The position numbers were made by a program, and so were the translations under genes. From assembly GCF_009729075.1 (NCBI RefSeq), contig NZ_VTGY01000004.1:1-64000 (forward strand): a DNA stretch of 64,000 bases. The letters run 5' to 3'. The notes beneath the pieces are model-generated. The model was not told the DNA's origin and made no database searches. It saw only the letters and a list, made by a program, of their open reading frames with translations. This document shows, one piece after another, positions 8,712 to 17,971 of the stretch. Position 1 is the first letter of the stretch. Each line of letters starts with the position of its first letter. This DNA is from Mycolicibacterium sp. CBMA 226 (GTDB lineage Bacteria > Actinomycetota > Actinomycetes > Mycobacteriales > Mycobacteriaceae).

Positions 8712-9518
8712 TCAACCGCCGTACTGAGGCTTCAGCTGACCCGCCAATGAAGACAGCGGCACGTTGGCCACCACGGTGCCGCCATCCATGGACCAGCTGA
8801 AACGGTCTCGTGGGCTTGGGCTTTCGCGGGACAGCGGCTGGTCCGGCATGTAAAGACGCAGCGAGTCGCCGGTGAGCGCGAAGGCGCGGTAGTTACCCGA
8901 GTACCCGGGGCCGTCTCCGTCGGGCTGGAATTCCGCTACCGTGAACGGGTAAGTGCCCGGAGCGTGCGGCGGAGCAGCCGCGTCGAGTACCGGCGGCAGG
9001 ATCGGAGCGGCTGCGGCCGAAACCGCTTGATTGGCATTGACTCCCGGCCGGAACAGGTCCGGCAGGTACAGCCGGCGGCCGGCATTCATGTCGAAGAGGA
9101 ATGAGCGGTAGGCGTTGTTGGCCTGGATACCGAATGGCTCGAACGTCTCGTGGACGACGACCGTCTGCAGCCCACCAGGCCCGGGAATGATCTCATAGTC
9201 CGCGCGGGCACTGCTGTCGCGCGGCGTGGTGTTGCCGGTCGCGCGCCAGCCGTTGAAGAGCCGGGTGTAATAGTCGCGCAGGACCGGCCCGGCGGTCGGG
9301 TTGTCGATAAGTTCGGCCGGAACACGAAGGGACAGCAGCATTTCGGCTTCGCGCTGAGATTTGACGACGGCGGTGCAGGCGCCGCCGTCCCACACCGCCC
9401 CGAGTTGCGAACAGAAGCTGTCGACGGCCGCGCGGGCGGCGGGTGCACCGGTGAAACACGTCGTAGCAACAACCGCCCCGCCCACGGCGGCCAGTGCGGC
9501 CCGGACTCTACTTGCCAC
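8712..9518 (-). CDS. Secreted DUF3298/RsiV-like protein, end of the mce operon
   Basis: A 268-residue exported protein. The N-terminus is a signal peptide (basic start, hydrophobic stretch, cleavage after ARA near residue 31). The centre resembles the DUF3298/RsiV fold seen in mycobacterial secreted antigens (YRSFLFDMNAGRRLYLPDLF). Two cysteines near residues 36 and 48 could form a disulfide. The GTG start at 9518 overlaps the preceding Mce-associated gene by 11 nt, so it is the last member of the operon. The role is unknown; its position implies a job in the cell envelope alongside the Mce complex. Confidence 0.75.
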   Translation of the reverse strand: MASRVRAALAAVGGAVVATTCFTGAPAARAAVDSFCSQLGAVWDGGACTAVVKSQREAEMLLSLRVPAELIDNPTAGPVLRDYYTRLFNGWRATGNTTPRDSSARADYEIIPGPGGLQTVVVHETFEPFGIQANNAYRSFLFDMNAGRRLYLPDLFRPGVNANQAVSAAAAPILPPVLDAAAPPHAPGTYPFTVAEFQPDGDGPGYSGNYRAFALTGDSLRLYMPDQPLSRESPSPRDRFSWSMDGGTVVANVPLSSLAGQLKPQYGG

Positions 9519-10119
9519 GTTTACCGTCCGCTCCGGCGAGCAGCACCTCGGCCGCCAGCCATCGATCGCCCACCTTGCGCATCGTCATCGACACGCTGAC
9601 GTAGTCGGTCCGCTTGTCTTTCGCCGCGGCACTGGTCACGTCCTGCTTCACCGACAGCAGCACGTCCACGTCATCGCCGCGCACTGCCTTGACTGCCGCA
9701 TCCTCGACGACGCCGGTTGTGGTGACCTTGTTGTCGATCAACATCTTTCGCATGGTCGCCGCAGCCTTGCTGTAGGCGTCCTTGAACTCCCCCGTCGCCC
9801 CGCCCAGAACGTCGGCGAAGTTCTTGTCGATCGTGTTCTGGTCGGTGGTGGTCAGCATGACGGCGTAGCCGCGCGCCGCTGCCAGTGCGTCGGCCGCCTC
9901 GGCGTCCCGCTGATGCTGGGCGTACACCAGCGCCCAGGCGGTGCCGGCCGCGGCCGACAACGCGATGATCACGACCGCCGCGGCCCAGCACAGGCTGCGC
10001 CGGATGGCATAAGTCTTCGGGGCCTTGGGCGCCTTGGGGTCGACGGCTGTGGGCGGCTCGACGTCCGCGGCCTCCTCGACGTCAGCGACCGCCGCGATCT
10101 CAGTATCCTTATCACTCAC
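9508..10119 (-). CDS. Mce-associated membrane protein (second copy)
   Basis: A 203-residue protein: an acidic cytoplasmic N-terminus of about 45 residues, one membrane helix (SLCWAAAVVIIALSAAAG), then an extracytoplasmic alpha/beta domain of the Mce-associated (Mas) family. The start is GTG at 10119, overlapping the upstream stop as GTGA; the reading frame stays open farther upstream but those codons are antisense-like and unneeded. It shares the blocks GATGEFKDAYS, LIDNK and KVGDRWLA with its upstream neighbour, so the pair arose by tandem duplication. Mas proteins are thought to stabilise Mce transporters. Confidence 0.85.
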   Translation of the reverse strand: MSDKDTEIAAVADVEEAADVEPPTAVDPKAPKAPKTYAIRRSLCWAAAVVIIALSAAAGTAWALVYAQHQRDAEAADALAAARGYAVMLTTTDQNTIDKNFADVLGGATGEFKDAYSKAAATMRKMLIDNKVTTTGVVEDAAVKAVRGDDVDVLLSVKQDVTSAAAKDKRTDYVSVSMTMRKVGDRWLAAEVLLAGADGKRGK

Positions 10120-10739
10120 AGGATTTCGACCCTGCTGGCCAGCCACCGGTCGCCGACCTTCTCCATGGTCATGTCGATGCGGTTGCGGTCGATCCGTGGG
10201 CTCGGGTTGTTCGCGTTGGTGATCGACTGATCGACGAACAGCAGCACCTCGACCTTGTCGGGCGTCGCCGACTTCACTGCCGCCGCCACCACGATGCCCG
10301 TTCCGGACGCCTTGTTGTCGATCAGCACCTGCCGGAGCTGCGTGGCGCCCTGACTGTAGGCATCCTTGAACTCGCCGGTGGCGCCGTCCAGCGACTTGCG
10401 GTAGTTCTCGTCGATGTTCTTGGCGTCCAACGTCGTCAGCACCACCGCGTAGTCCTTGGCGGCCTGCAAACCGGCCTCGGTCGCCGCGTTCACCCGGTAC
10501 TGCTCGTACTGCCGCCAGCCCAGGAAGCCCAGCGCCGCGACCAATACGGTGAACAACAACGCGCACACCAGCGCGGCCAGCCTGCGCTTCGGTGCCGCAG
10601 CCGCCGGCGCCCCGATGTCGGTCGGCGCGTCCGGCTCGGTCACGTCGGTGGCATCCGCTTCGACCGTCGATTCGGCCGCTTCGGTTTCTGGGTCTTGCAC
10701 CTGGTCGAATACGTCGGCACTGGCAGTTCGTTTACTCAT
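10116..10739 (-). CDS. Mce-associated membrane protein (first copy)
   Basis: A 207-residue paralogue of the following gene: an acidic N-terminal tail of about 55 residues, one membrane helix (LAALVCALLFTVLVAALGFL) and the Mas domain with GATGEFKDAYS, LIDNK and KVGDRWLAS. The ATG at 10739 follows GAGAAG; a GTG one codon earlier is equally possible. It begins about 25 nt after mceF, the only real spacing in the operon, and overlaps the next gene as GTGA. Confidence 0.85.
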   Translation of the reverse strand: MSKRTASADVFDQVQDPETEAAESTVEADATDVTEPDAPTDIGAPAAAAPKRRLAALVCALLFTVLVAALGFLGWRQYEQYRVNAATEAGLQAAKDYAVVLTTLDAKNIDENYRKSLDGATGEFKDAYSQGATQLRQVLIDNKASGTGIVVAAAVKSATPDKVEVLLFVDQSITNANNPSPRIDRNRIDMTMEKVGDRWLASRVEIL

Positions 10740-10764
10740 CACTTCTCGCGTGTCTCGTGGCCGG

Positions 10765-12024
10765 TCAGTTCGGCATCGGGATCGGGTACGACGGACCCCC
10801 GTACGGGGTGTCGATCGTGTAGCCCGGGTAGTGCGGCGTCTTGTCCGTCACCGCGTGAGGGTCATACCCCGGCGGCGGACCGGCAGTGTCGTCACCCGGC
10901 GGTCGCGGCGCATTGCGGGCGCCACGAACCAACAACGATGGATCCTTGTCCTCACAGTAGGTGTACTTGTACGGCTCGGGGAAACTCGCGTCTGACGGGG
11001 CATGGCGGGGCAGGTTGTAGTCGCACCGGTACTTCGGGTAGATGTCACCGATCGCCCAGACACCACCGTCGTGCACGACCGTGGCGAACCGATCGATGAA
11101 CGGGTCCCGGTCCGGCCGCCAGATGTACTGCAGTGCCGGAACGCGTTGGTAGATGATCTGCGACACCGTGGTCAGATTGCCGAGGATCTGCACGACGTTC
11201 TGCCGGTTGTCGGCGATCAGGTTGTCCAGCGTCGCCAGTTGCGGCTCACCGCGATCGACGAGCGTCCGGAAACCGCCGTCCATCTTGTTGACGCCGCCGA
11301 GCACATTGGTCAGGTCGTTGGTAGTCGCTGCCAGACCCGGCCGAACGTCGGCCACCGTGCTGAACACGACGCGGGTGGTGCGGATCATGCTCACGGTCTC
11401 CGGCAGCACCGAATCCACGGTGTTGGCCAACAAACTGGCGCCGTCCAGAATCGCCGCGAGCTTGCGCGGCCCGTCCTTCGTGACGTGCAATTCGTTGAAC
11501 ATCTTGCCGAGCTTGTCGGCGTCGAGTTGTGCCAGCGCGCCTCGGCTGTGGTCGATGATGTGCGGCAGGGTCACCGGGATGCTGGTCTGCTTGCCCGAAA
11601 TCACTGCGCCGTCAGTGAGATACGGTCCGCCACCGTGCTCGGGACGGAAGTCCAGGTACTGCTCCCCCGCCGCGGACAGGCCGGAGACCCGTACCGGGCT
11701 GTCGGTCGGGATGTCGGCCGATGCGTCCACAGACGCGACCGCCTCGACGCCGTTCCTGGTGAGATTGACCGCGGCAACGTGGCCGATCGGGATGCCACGC
11801 AACGTGACATCCTGATTCGCCAGCAGCCCACCGGATTCCGGCAGCATGATGCGGATCGCCATGGTCCGGTGGAACGGGTTGAACCGCAGTCCGTCGATCG
11901 CGATATAGCCGAACGCGATCACCGCGGTCAGCGCCAGGCCGAGCAGTGCGAGCACGACCTTGCGGCTGGCCACTGCCTTGATGACCCGAATCACGAACGC
12001 CACCAGCGAATTCAGCGCGTTCAT
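10765..12024 (-). CDS. mceF: Mce family protein, MceF position
   Basis: A 419-residue MCE protein: one N-terminal membrane anchor (about residues 13-37), the MlaD-like MCE domain (about 45-125, IMLPESGGLLANQDVTLRGIPIGHVAAV), a helical region to about 300, and a Pro/Gly/Tyr-rich tail ending in a repeat of PYGGPSYPIPMP type. The chosen ATG at 12024 overlaps the mceE stop as ATGA; an upstream in-frame start at 12069 would overlap mceE by 49 nt. As the sixth MCE gene it forms part of the hexameric tunnel that carries lipids across the envelope. Confidence 0.93.
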   Translation of the reverse strand: MNALNSLVAFVIRVIKAVASRKVVLALLGLALTAVIAFGYIAIDGLRFNPFHRTMAIRIMLPESGGLLANQDVTLRGIPIGHVAAVNLTRNGVEAVASVDASADIPTDSPVRVSGLSAAGEQYLDFRPEHGGGPYLTDGAVISGKQTSIPVTLPHIIDHSRGALAQLDADKLGKMFNELHVTKDGPRKLAAILDGASLLANTVDSVLPETVSMIRTTRVVFSTVADVRPGLAATTNDLTNVLGGVNKMDGGFRTLVDRGEPQLATLDNLIADNRQNVVQILGNLTTVSQIIYQRVPALQYIWRPDRDPFIDRFATVVHDGGVWAIGDIYPKYRCDYNLPRHAPSDASFPEPYKYTYCEDKDPSLLVRGARNAPRPPGDDTAGPPPGYDPHAVTDKTPHYPGYTIDTPYGGPSYPIPMPN

Positions 12025-13139
12025 CGGGTTCGGTCCGATCCGTAGATGCGACCGAGCAGCATGTTCCACTCGTAGCGCAGGCTGCCGATCATCAGGTGCC
12101 AGTCGGTACCGTCGGGTCCGTGCATGCCCGGGTCGCCCGCATAGTTCTTGTCGGGCAGCGCGCCGATCGCAATCTTGGCGATCTCCGCCCGGACATGCAC
12201 CGCCGTGGAATCGGTTGATTTCACCAGGATGCCGATCAGCCGGTTGAACGCGGTCAGCGAGATGTTCGGATCCATCGCGATCTCGTTGAACACTTGCGAC
12301 AACTTGTTGACATCGGCAGCGACGCTGCGGGTATCGGTGCCCCGCATCGAGGGGAACTTGGACAGTTGCCGGGTGATCCGTCCGACGTTTTCGATCACAT
12401 CCATGATCCGCGTCGTGTTGTCGGAAATGACAGCCAGCGCCGGCGCACCGGCTGACAACGCCGTGTCGATGCTCTGCTGGTGCCGGGATACCTCGGCCGC
12501 CATGTTCGACGTGCTGCGCAACGTCGCGTCCAGCTGGGCGGAGCGCGCCGTCATCTTCGACAGGAACTGATTGGTCTCGGCGATCAGCCCGGCCAGCTTC
12601 TCACCGCGGCCGCCGACCACCCGGCCGGCACCGTTGACATCGGTGGTCAGGGCGCGGATGGCGCCGCCGTTGACCAGCATTGCCAGAGAGTTGAGCAGTT
12701 CCTCGACCGTCGGGGCCGCGGCCGTCGACCCCAGTCCGATGGTGTCGCCATTGTGCAGGAGCGCACCACCATCCGCCTTGTCACTGGGTGGGCGAATCTG
12801 GAGGAAGACGTCGCCGAGCGGTGTCGCCGAACGCAATTCGGCCGTACTGCCGACCGGAAGCGGTACATCGTGGCGGATGCGCATGGACACCTTCGCGGTG
12901 AAGTCCACGGCCTCGATCGAGGTGACTTCACCGATGTCGGCGCCGTACAGGCGCACTTTCGCCTTCGCCGGCAGGTTCAGCGCGTCGGTGAACACCGCGT
13001 TGAGGCTGTACGTCCCGCCGCTGGATCCCGGAGAGGGCAACGGCACGCTGTCGAGGCCCGCGGCGCACCCCGTCATCAGGAGGGCACCGCCGAGAGCGCC
13101 TGCCCAGCGTGTGGCGCGCGCAACGGATTTCACGCTCAT
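12021..13139 (-). CDS. mceE: Mce family lipoprotein, MceE position
   Basis: A 372-residue MCE protein with a lipoprotein signal peptide; the lipobox ends LMTGC near residue 25, as expected for the fifth (LprK/LprN-type) member of every mce operon. The MCE domain covers about 44-125 (YSLNAVFTDALNLPAKAKVRLYG begins it), followed by a helical domain. Its start overlaps mceD as ATGA and its end overlaps mceF as ATGA. Confidence 0.93.
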   Translation of the reverse strand: MSVKSVARATRWAGALGGALLMTGCAAGLDSVPLPSPGSSGGTYSLNAVFTDALNLPAKAKVRLYGADIGEVTSIEAVDFTAKVSMRIRHDVPLPVGSTAELRSATPLGDVFLQIRPPSDKADGGALLHNGDTIGLGSTAAAPTVEELLNSLAMLVNGGAIRALTTDVNGAGRVVGGRGEKLAGLIAETNQFLSKMTARSAQLDATLRSTSNMAAEVSRHQQSIDTALSAGAPALAVISDNTTRIMDVIENVGRITRQLSKFPSMRGTDTRSVAADVNKLSQVFNEIAMDPNISLTAFNRLIGILVKSTDSTAVHVRAEIAKIAIGALPDKNYAGDPGMHGPDGTDWHLMIGSLRYEWNMLLGRIYGSDRTR

Positions 13140-14344
13140 CTCGTCGGCCCTCCCGGTGCGGGCGCGGCCGGTACCGGTGCGGCCGAGGGCGTCGCGGCGG
13201 CGGTGCCCGGCTTGGGCGGTTCACCCTGGCCTGACGGTCCGATGCCGTTGGCCATCAGGTCCATCATCGAGGTCAGGCCGAAGTCGGGGCCATAGTCCTG
13301 CAATGTGCCTGTCGCGCAACCCAACTGCTTGAGGCCCATGAGGTTGCACAGTTCCTTGTTCAGCTGGTTGTACGCCAAGAGTTTGTCGGTGACCAGGTGT
13401 CCGCGGATACTGCCGCCCACGGGGTCGAGCACGTTGTAGACGTTGTCGAGGGTCAGCGGCAGCACATCCAGGGTTTCCATCAGCTCACGCTTGTTGTCCG
13501 ACAACGCGCCGACGACGGTGTTCAAGTTACCGAACGCACCCTTGAGCTGATCGCGGTGGCGATCCAGCAGCCCGCTGACCTCTTCGAGGATTTCGTTGGC
13601 CTTCGCTCCGGTACGCCCCGAGCCGAGGTTCTGGTCGGCGAGGATGTCACTGAGTTGGTGCACGTTACTACCGAATTTGCGTACGGCGTCATCGTTTTCG
13701 GCGGCGGACTGGGTCAGGTCGGAGACACTGCGAATGATCTCCTGCAGATTCTTCTGCGTCTGCGCGCCCCCGTCGGGGCCGACCTTGAGCGCCTCGGACA
13801 GCTTGGTCAGCGTCGACTTGATCTGGTCACTGTTCTCGGAACTGATCTGGGAGCCCAGATTCACCAGACCTCCCAGCGGACCCCCGCCCTCCGGATTTCC
13901 GCGCAGCGCGGTACCCAGCTTGTCGATCATGGACAGCGTCTTGTCGAACTCGACAGGGGTCCTGGTGTGGCCCAACGCGATCAGATCACCGTCCTGCAGC
14001 TTGTTTCCACCGCGGTAGGGCGGGGTGAGCTCGACGTGCCGGTCGGTGAGGATCGAGGCGGACACGGTCGCGGCAGTCACGTCGCTGGGTATCGGCACCT
14101 TCTTGTCGATATCCATGGTGACCTCGATGTAATTGCCCTTGTTCACCACGGTGTCGACCTTGCCGACCTGCATGCCCAGCACGGAAACCGCGTTGCCGGG
14201 ATACAACCCGACCGCGTCCTGGAAATGCGCCGTCACGGTGATGTTGCGCTGCCAGATGCGCGGCGCTACGGCGGCGGCAGTCGTCACCAGAGCGACGATC
14301 GCGATGACGGCGATCGTCCCGATCATCAAGGCGCGCTTACTCAT
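13136..14344 (-). CDS. mceD: Mce family protein, MceD position
   Basis: A 402-residue MCE protein: membrane anchor near residues 6-28, MCE domain about 35-120 (AHFQDAVGLYPGNAVSVLGM), a long helical region predicted to build the needle, and a Pro/Ala-rich C-terminal tail of about 40 residues. The start at 14344 overlaps the mceC stop (ATGA); upstream in-frame codons lie inside mceC and are not used. Position four of the operon. Confidence 0.93.
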   Translation of the reverse strand: MSKRALMIGTIAVIAIVALVTTAAAVAPRIWQRNITVTAHFQDAVGLYPGNAVSVLGMQVGKVDTVVNKGNYIEVTMDIDKKVPIPSDVTAATVSASILTDRHVELTPPYRGGNKLQDGDLIALGHTRTPVEFDKTLSMIDKLGTALRGNPEGGGPLGGLVNLGSQISSENSDQIKSTLTKLSEALKVGPDGGAQTQKNLQEIIRSVSDLTQSAAENDDAVRKFGSNVHQLSDILADQNLGSGRTGAKANEILEEVSGLLDRHRDQLKGAFGNLNTVVGALSDNKRELMETLDVLPLTLDNVYNVLDPVGGSIRGHLVTDKLLAYNQLNKELCNLMGLKQLGCATGTLQDYGPDFGLTSMMDLMANGIGPSGQGEPPKPGTAAATPSAAPVPAAPAPGGPTR

Positions 14345-15405
14345 TTGCAGTCCTTGAAGTACTCGACGATGTTGAACTGCCGGGCCCGGCCGCTGATGGC
14401 ACACATCCAGGAATCGATCATGACGCCGGCAGGCAGCGTGATGTCGGCGCCATTGCCGCTGCCGGTCAGGTTGGCGATATTGCGTGCCGTCACCGGTGCG
14501 ACCTGCAGAATGCTGCGGACCAGCGCGTCGTGCTCGGCAAGCAGTTTCGAGAACTCGTGCAGATTGGTGATCAACGCATCGAGCTGCGGTTCATTGGCGA
14601 GAAGTGTGTGCGCCCGGTCGGCCAGCAGCGTCACGCCGTCGAACAGCCGCTGCATCGCCGCCCGCCGAGTGGCGATCTCACCGAGAATCTGGTTGCCCTG
14701 CAACACCAGTGCGCCCAGATCAGCCTTCTGCCGATGCAGCAGCGTGGCAATGGTGTCCGCGTTGGTGATCAATGTGCCGAGCTGGTCGCGGCGGGACTGG
14801 ATCACGCCCGCAAGCGAATTCAGGTTGGTCAGCGCCTCAGGCAGCGCGTCGGGCACCCCCTGCAGGCTGCCGCTCATCACGCGCACCGACTCGGCGATCT
14901 TGTCCGCATCGAGCGGCGACAGCGTACTGGTGGCGCCTTCCAGGGTCTTCTGCAAGTCATACGGGACCTCCGTGTGACTCAATTTGATTGTGTTGCCGGC
15001 GATATGGCCGGGCCCCGCCGGGGTGATCTCGAGGTACCGCGAGCCCAGGATGGTGGTGAGTTTGATGGACGCCCGGGTGTCGGTGCCCAGCCGCACGTTC
15101 TTGTCGGCTTTGAAGGTCACCACCACGTGGTCGCCGGCCAGCTCGACGTTCTGCACCTCGCCGACATTGATGCCCGCGATGGTCACCGCGTTGCCGGACT
15201 TGATGGCGGCGGCTTGAGCGAACTCGGCGGTGTACTGCTTCTTGCCGAGGTCCAGGACGCTGACCAGAACGACCACCGCGACCATCGCGAGGATCACCGT
15301 CAGGCCGATCACGCCGAGCCAGAACTTGTTGTAGTCCTCAAGAACTCGCTTGCGGCCGCCCGGGATGTTCGCCGGGCGAAGCGGTCCACCGAACAAGCTG
15401 CTCAT
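14341..15405 (-). CDS. mceC: Mce family protein, MceC position
   Basis: A 354-residue MCE protein: cytoplasmic N-terminus of about 30 residues, membrane anchor (FWLGVIGLTVILAMVAVVVL), MCE domain (about 60-140, YTAEFAQAAAIKSGNAVTIAG) and helical region. It lacks the Pro-rich tail of its neighbours and ends in FKDCK. The start at 15405 overlaps the mceB stop as ATGA. Confidence 0.93.
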   Translation of the reverse strand: MSSLFGGPLRPANIPGGRKRVLEDYNKFWLGVIGLTVILAMVAVVVLVSVLDLGKKQYTAEFAQAAAIKSGNAVTIAGINVGEVQNVELAGDHVVVTFKADKNVRLGTDTRASIKLTTILGSRYLEITPAGPGHIAGNTIKLSHTEVPYDLQKTLEGATSTLSPLDADKIAESVRVMSGSLQGVPDALPEALTNLNSLAGVIQSRRDQLGTLITNADTIATLLHRQKADLGALVLQGNQILGEIATRRAAMQRLFDGVTLLADRAHTLLANEPQLDALITNLHEFSKLLAEHDALVRSILQVAPVTARNIANLTGSGNGADITLPAGVMIDSWMCAISGRARQFNIVEYFKDCK

Positions 15406-16451
15406 CGGCACACCGCCGTGTGCCACACTTCGCCGCCGTTGCCCGGCGTCGCCCGGGTGACGAACATCCGGAACCAGTTGAGCAAACCGCGCCACAAACC
15501 GAAATCAAGGTCGCAGACGTAGACGTCGATGTAGCTGCCCTCCTGCCCGGCTCGGGCAAGTCCCTTGAGCAGTAACGGCACGTTGGCGACCGCGTACCCC
15601 AGCCGGGCCTTGCCGTCGGTCACCCCGTACTTCAGGAATCCGGGGTCACGGTCGATGAATTGCTGCATGTCCGGGGTGATCGCATTGACGATCGCCGACA
15701 GTCGCGCAACGTTGGCAGTGATCGACCCGACCGACGAGACCAGCTCGTCGCGCCGGCCGTTGAGGGCGGCGATCGAGGCCGAGGTTTCGTGCAGCATCGT
15801 CTGCAGATTGGTGCTCTGCTTGGCCAACGTCGTCATCAGCCTGTCCAGGTTGGCGATCAATTCCCCAAGTGCCGCATCGGGACCCGCGAGCGTCTGCGTG
15901 AGCACCGAGGCCTGCGTCGTCAACGTCAGGAGCGACCCCTGGTTGCCTTGGAACGCCTGGATGATGGCGTTCGTCAGGTTGTCCACCTGCTTCGGGTCGA
16001 GCTCGGTGAACAGCGGTTCGAAACCGTTGAGCATGTAGGAGATGTCGAAGGACGGATTGGTTCGATTCTCCGGAATCTGCGCTCCGACAGTGAGTTTGCG
16101 CTTGTCGCCCGCCCCCTGGCTCAAGCCCAGGTACCGCTGCCCGATGATGTTCTGGTACGTCACCGAGGCCAGCGTGTTGGTGTACAGCGTCTGATTGCTG
16201 CGCACCTGAAAAGTCACCTTGGCCTGATTGTCACCGGTCAATTCGATCTTGTCGACGCGGCCGACCCGAACCCCGGCCACCCGGACGTCATCGCCCTCGG
16301 CCAATCCGGACACGTCGCTGAAGATCGCCGAGTAGCTCGAGGTGGGCCCGGCAACGTTGCGCTGCAAGGTGGCGAAGACCATCCACGTGACGGCCACGGA
16401 GAACACGAGGAACAGCGTCAGGAACACGACGGTGCTGCGCTTGAGCTTCAT
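15402..16451 (-). CDS. mceB: Mce family protein, MceB position
   Basis: A 349-residue MCE protein: membrane anchor at about residues 7-28, MCE domain about 38-120 (YSAIFSDVSGLAEGDDVRVAG), helical region and a short C-terminal domain with two cysteines (VYVCDLDFG and TAVCR) that could pair. ATGA overlaps connect it to mceA upstream and mceC downstream. Confidence 0.93.
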   Translation of the reverse strand: MKLKRSTVVFLTLFLVFSVAVTWMVFATLQRNVAGPTSSYSAIFSDVSGLAEGDDVRVAGVRVGRVDKIELTGDNQAKVTFQVRSNQTLYTNTLASVTYQNIIGQRYLGLSQGAGDKRKLTVGAQIPENRTNPSFDISYMLNGFEPLFTELDPKQVDNLTNAIIQAFQGNQGSLLTLTTQASVLTQTLAGPDAALGELIANLDRLMTTLAKQSTNLQTMLHETSASIAALNGRRDELVSSVGSITANVARLSAIVNAITPDMQQFIDRDPGFLKYGVTDGKARLGYAVANVPLLLKGLARAGQEGSYIDVYVCDLDFGLWRGLLNWFRMFVTRATPGNGGEVWHTAVCR

Positions 16452-17971
16452 CGCTGCGCCTCCGGTGTCGGAGTGACCTGCACGTCAGTGCCGCGGACGA
16501 CGGGCGCCAACAGCAGTTGTTGGGCGGATGTGGCTGGGCCACCGACGATCTGGGTCAATTGATCCTTCTCGCTCTGGCTGCCGACCGGTCCGACGGTGCC
16601 GCCGTACAGCGGCGCCGATTGTTGCTGAACCTGACCGGCGGCCGCGGGCGCACCAGCCTCCGCAGGCAGCGGCGGCCCCGTAGGCGCAGCGGGCGCGGCG
16701 GGCGTGGGCACACCGGCTACCGCCGGCGGCGGCGCATCAGGATCCGGCGGACCTGGGAATTCCGGCACGATCGGGACCGAAAAACGTGGCGGCGCAATGT
16801 TGGGACGGTTCTCAGTCACCCACGGCGGGGTGGCCATGCCCATCGATTCCAGACCCGGCTTGAGGTCCGGCGCCGTGGGTAGTTCCGGTGCGGTCTGGCA
16901 GCTCGGGCCTTCCATCGCCCCATACCGCGGGCAGTCCGCCCGGGTGTACTGCCGCGACGGGTTCATCGAGATGGCCGCTTTCCAGATGAGCAGGCCCGAA
17001 TCCTTGTCGAAGCCCTCGTCGTAGACCTTGTTGGCCAGCGCCTGCAATCGCGTTGACACGCCATGGAATTCACCGGCGTGGTCGGCCAGTACCCCAAGCC
17101 CGGGCGTCAGACCGGTACTGACCTGGATCATGCGGTCGCTCTGGTGCTCGAAAGCATCCCCCAGCGTGCCGGTGGTGTTCAGACCGCCCGACAGGAAATC
17201 GGTCAACTGCGAACGCTTCTCTGCGAATGTGCGCATCGGCTGCACGGAGCTGTCCAAAGCGCTGAACAGGTCCGGCGACACTGTGCGCAGGCTCTCGGCC
17301 GCGGCCTTGAGCGCCGAGAGCGTCGTCGGTCCGCTGTCGTCGGACTTGACCACCGTATTCAGTTGCTGCATCACCGCATTGAGACTGCGGCCGGCATCGG
17401 TGATCTTCTGTCCGCGGCCGTGCGTGGCCTCCGAGAGCGCGGCGAAGACGCCGACGTTGTTGGCATCAGGTGACTGACCGACGGCCTTGAGCAGCTGCCG
17501 CAACTTGGCCAGCACGTTCTGGAACAGCACGGTCGGCAGGGTCTGATCTTCGAGCACGACGTCACCGGAACGGATGGGCCGCGCGCCATCGCCGTTCTGC
17601 ACCAGCTGCACCGCGGACACCGCAAAGATGTTGGCCGGCACCACGCGAGCGGTCACATTGTCGGGGATCTGAGGGGCGAACTGTGGCTGGATGTTGACGT
17701 GCACCACGTTCGGCTGACCGTGCTGCGACGGTGTCACACCCGACACCATGCCCACGATGACACCACGGAACTTCACATCGGACCGTTCCGGCAGGCCGTC
17801 ACCGATATTGATGAGTTTGAGGTCGACCCGGATGAAATCGTCAAGTTTGCCTTGCGATTTCACCACCATCAGGACCGCGGCGAACGACGCGACCACCGCG
17901 AAACACAGCCCGATGACCCCCAGCTTGCGGTCGGTCGATCCGCGCGGGTCGTGGTCGAACGAGTTGCCCAT
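16448..17971 (-). CDS. mceA: Mce family protein, MceA position
   Basis: A 507-residue MCE protein, the longest of the six. A membrane anchor (about 17-40) precedes the MCE domain (about 48-130, with INIGDGLPERSDVKFRG) and a helical region; the last 130 residues are strongly Pro/Ala-rich and probably disordered outside the membrane or in the cell wall. The start at 17971 shares one base with the yrbEB stop (TGATG). In M. tuberculosis Mce1A is linked to host-cell entry; here only a transport role can be inferred. Confidence 0.93.
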   Translation of the reverse strand: MGNSFDHDPRGSTDRKLGVIGLCFAVVASFAAVLMVVKSQGKLDDFIRVDLKLINIGDGLPERSDVKFRGVIVGMVSGVTPSQHGQPNVVHVNIQPQFAPQIPDNVTARVVPANIFAVSAVQLVQNGDGARPIRSGDVVLEDQTLPTVLFQNVLAKLRQLLKAVGQSPDANNVGVFAALSEATHGRGQKITDAGRSLNAVMQQLNTVVKSDDSGPTTLSALKAAAESLRTVSPDLFSALDSSVQPMRTFAEKRSQLTDFLSGGLNTTGTLGDAFEHQSDRMIQVSTGLTPGLGVLADHAGEFHGVSTRLQALANKVYDEGFDKDSGLLIWKAAISMNPSRQYTRADCPRYGAMEGPSCQTAPELPTAPDLKPGLESMGMATPPWVTENRPNIAPPRFSVPIVPEFPGPPDPDAPPPAVAGVPTPAAPAAPTGPPLPAEAGAPAAAGQVQQQSAPLYGGTVGPVGSQSEKDQLTQIVGGPATSAQQLLLAPVVRGTDVQVTPTPEAQR

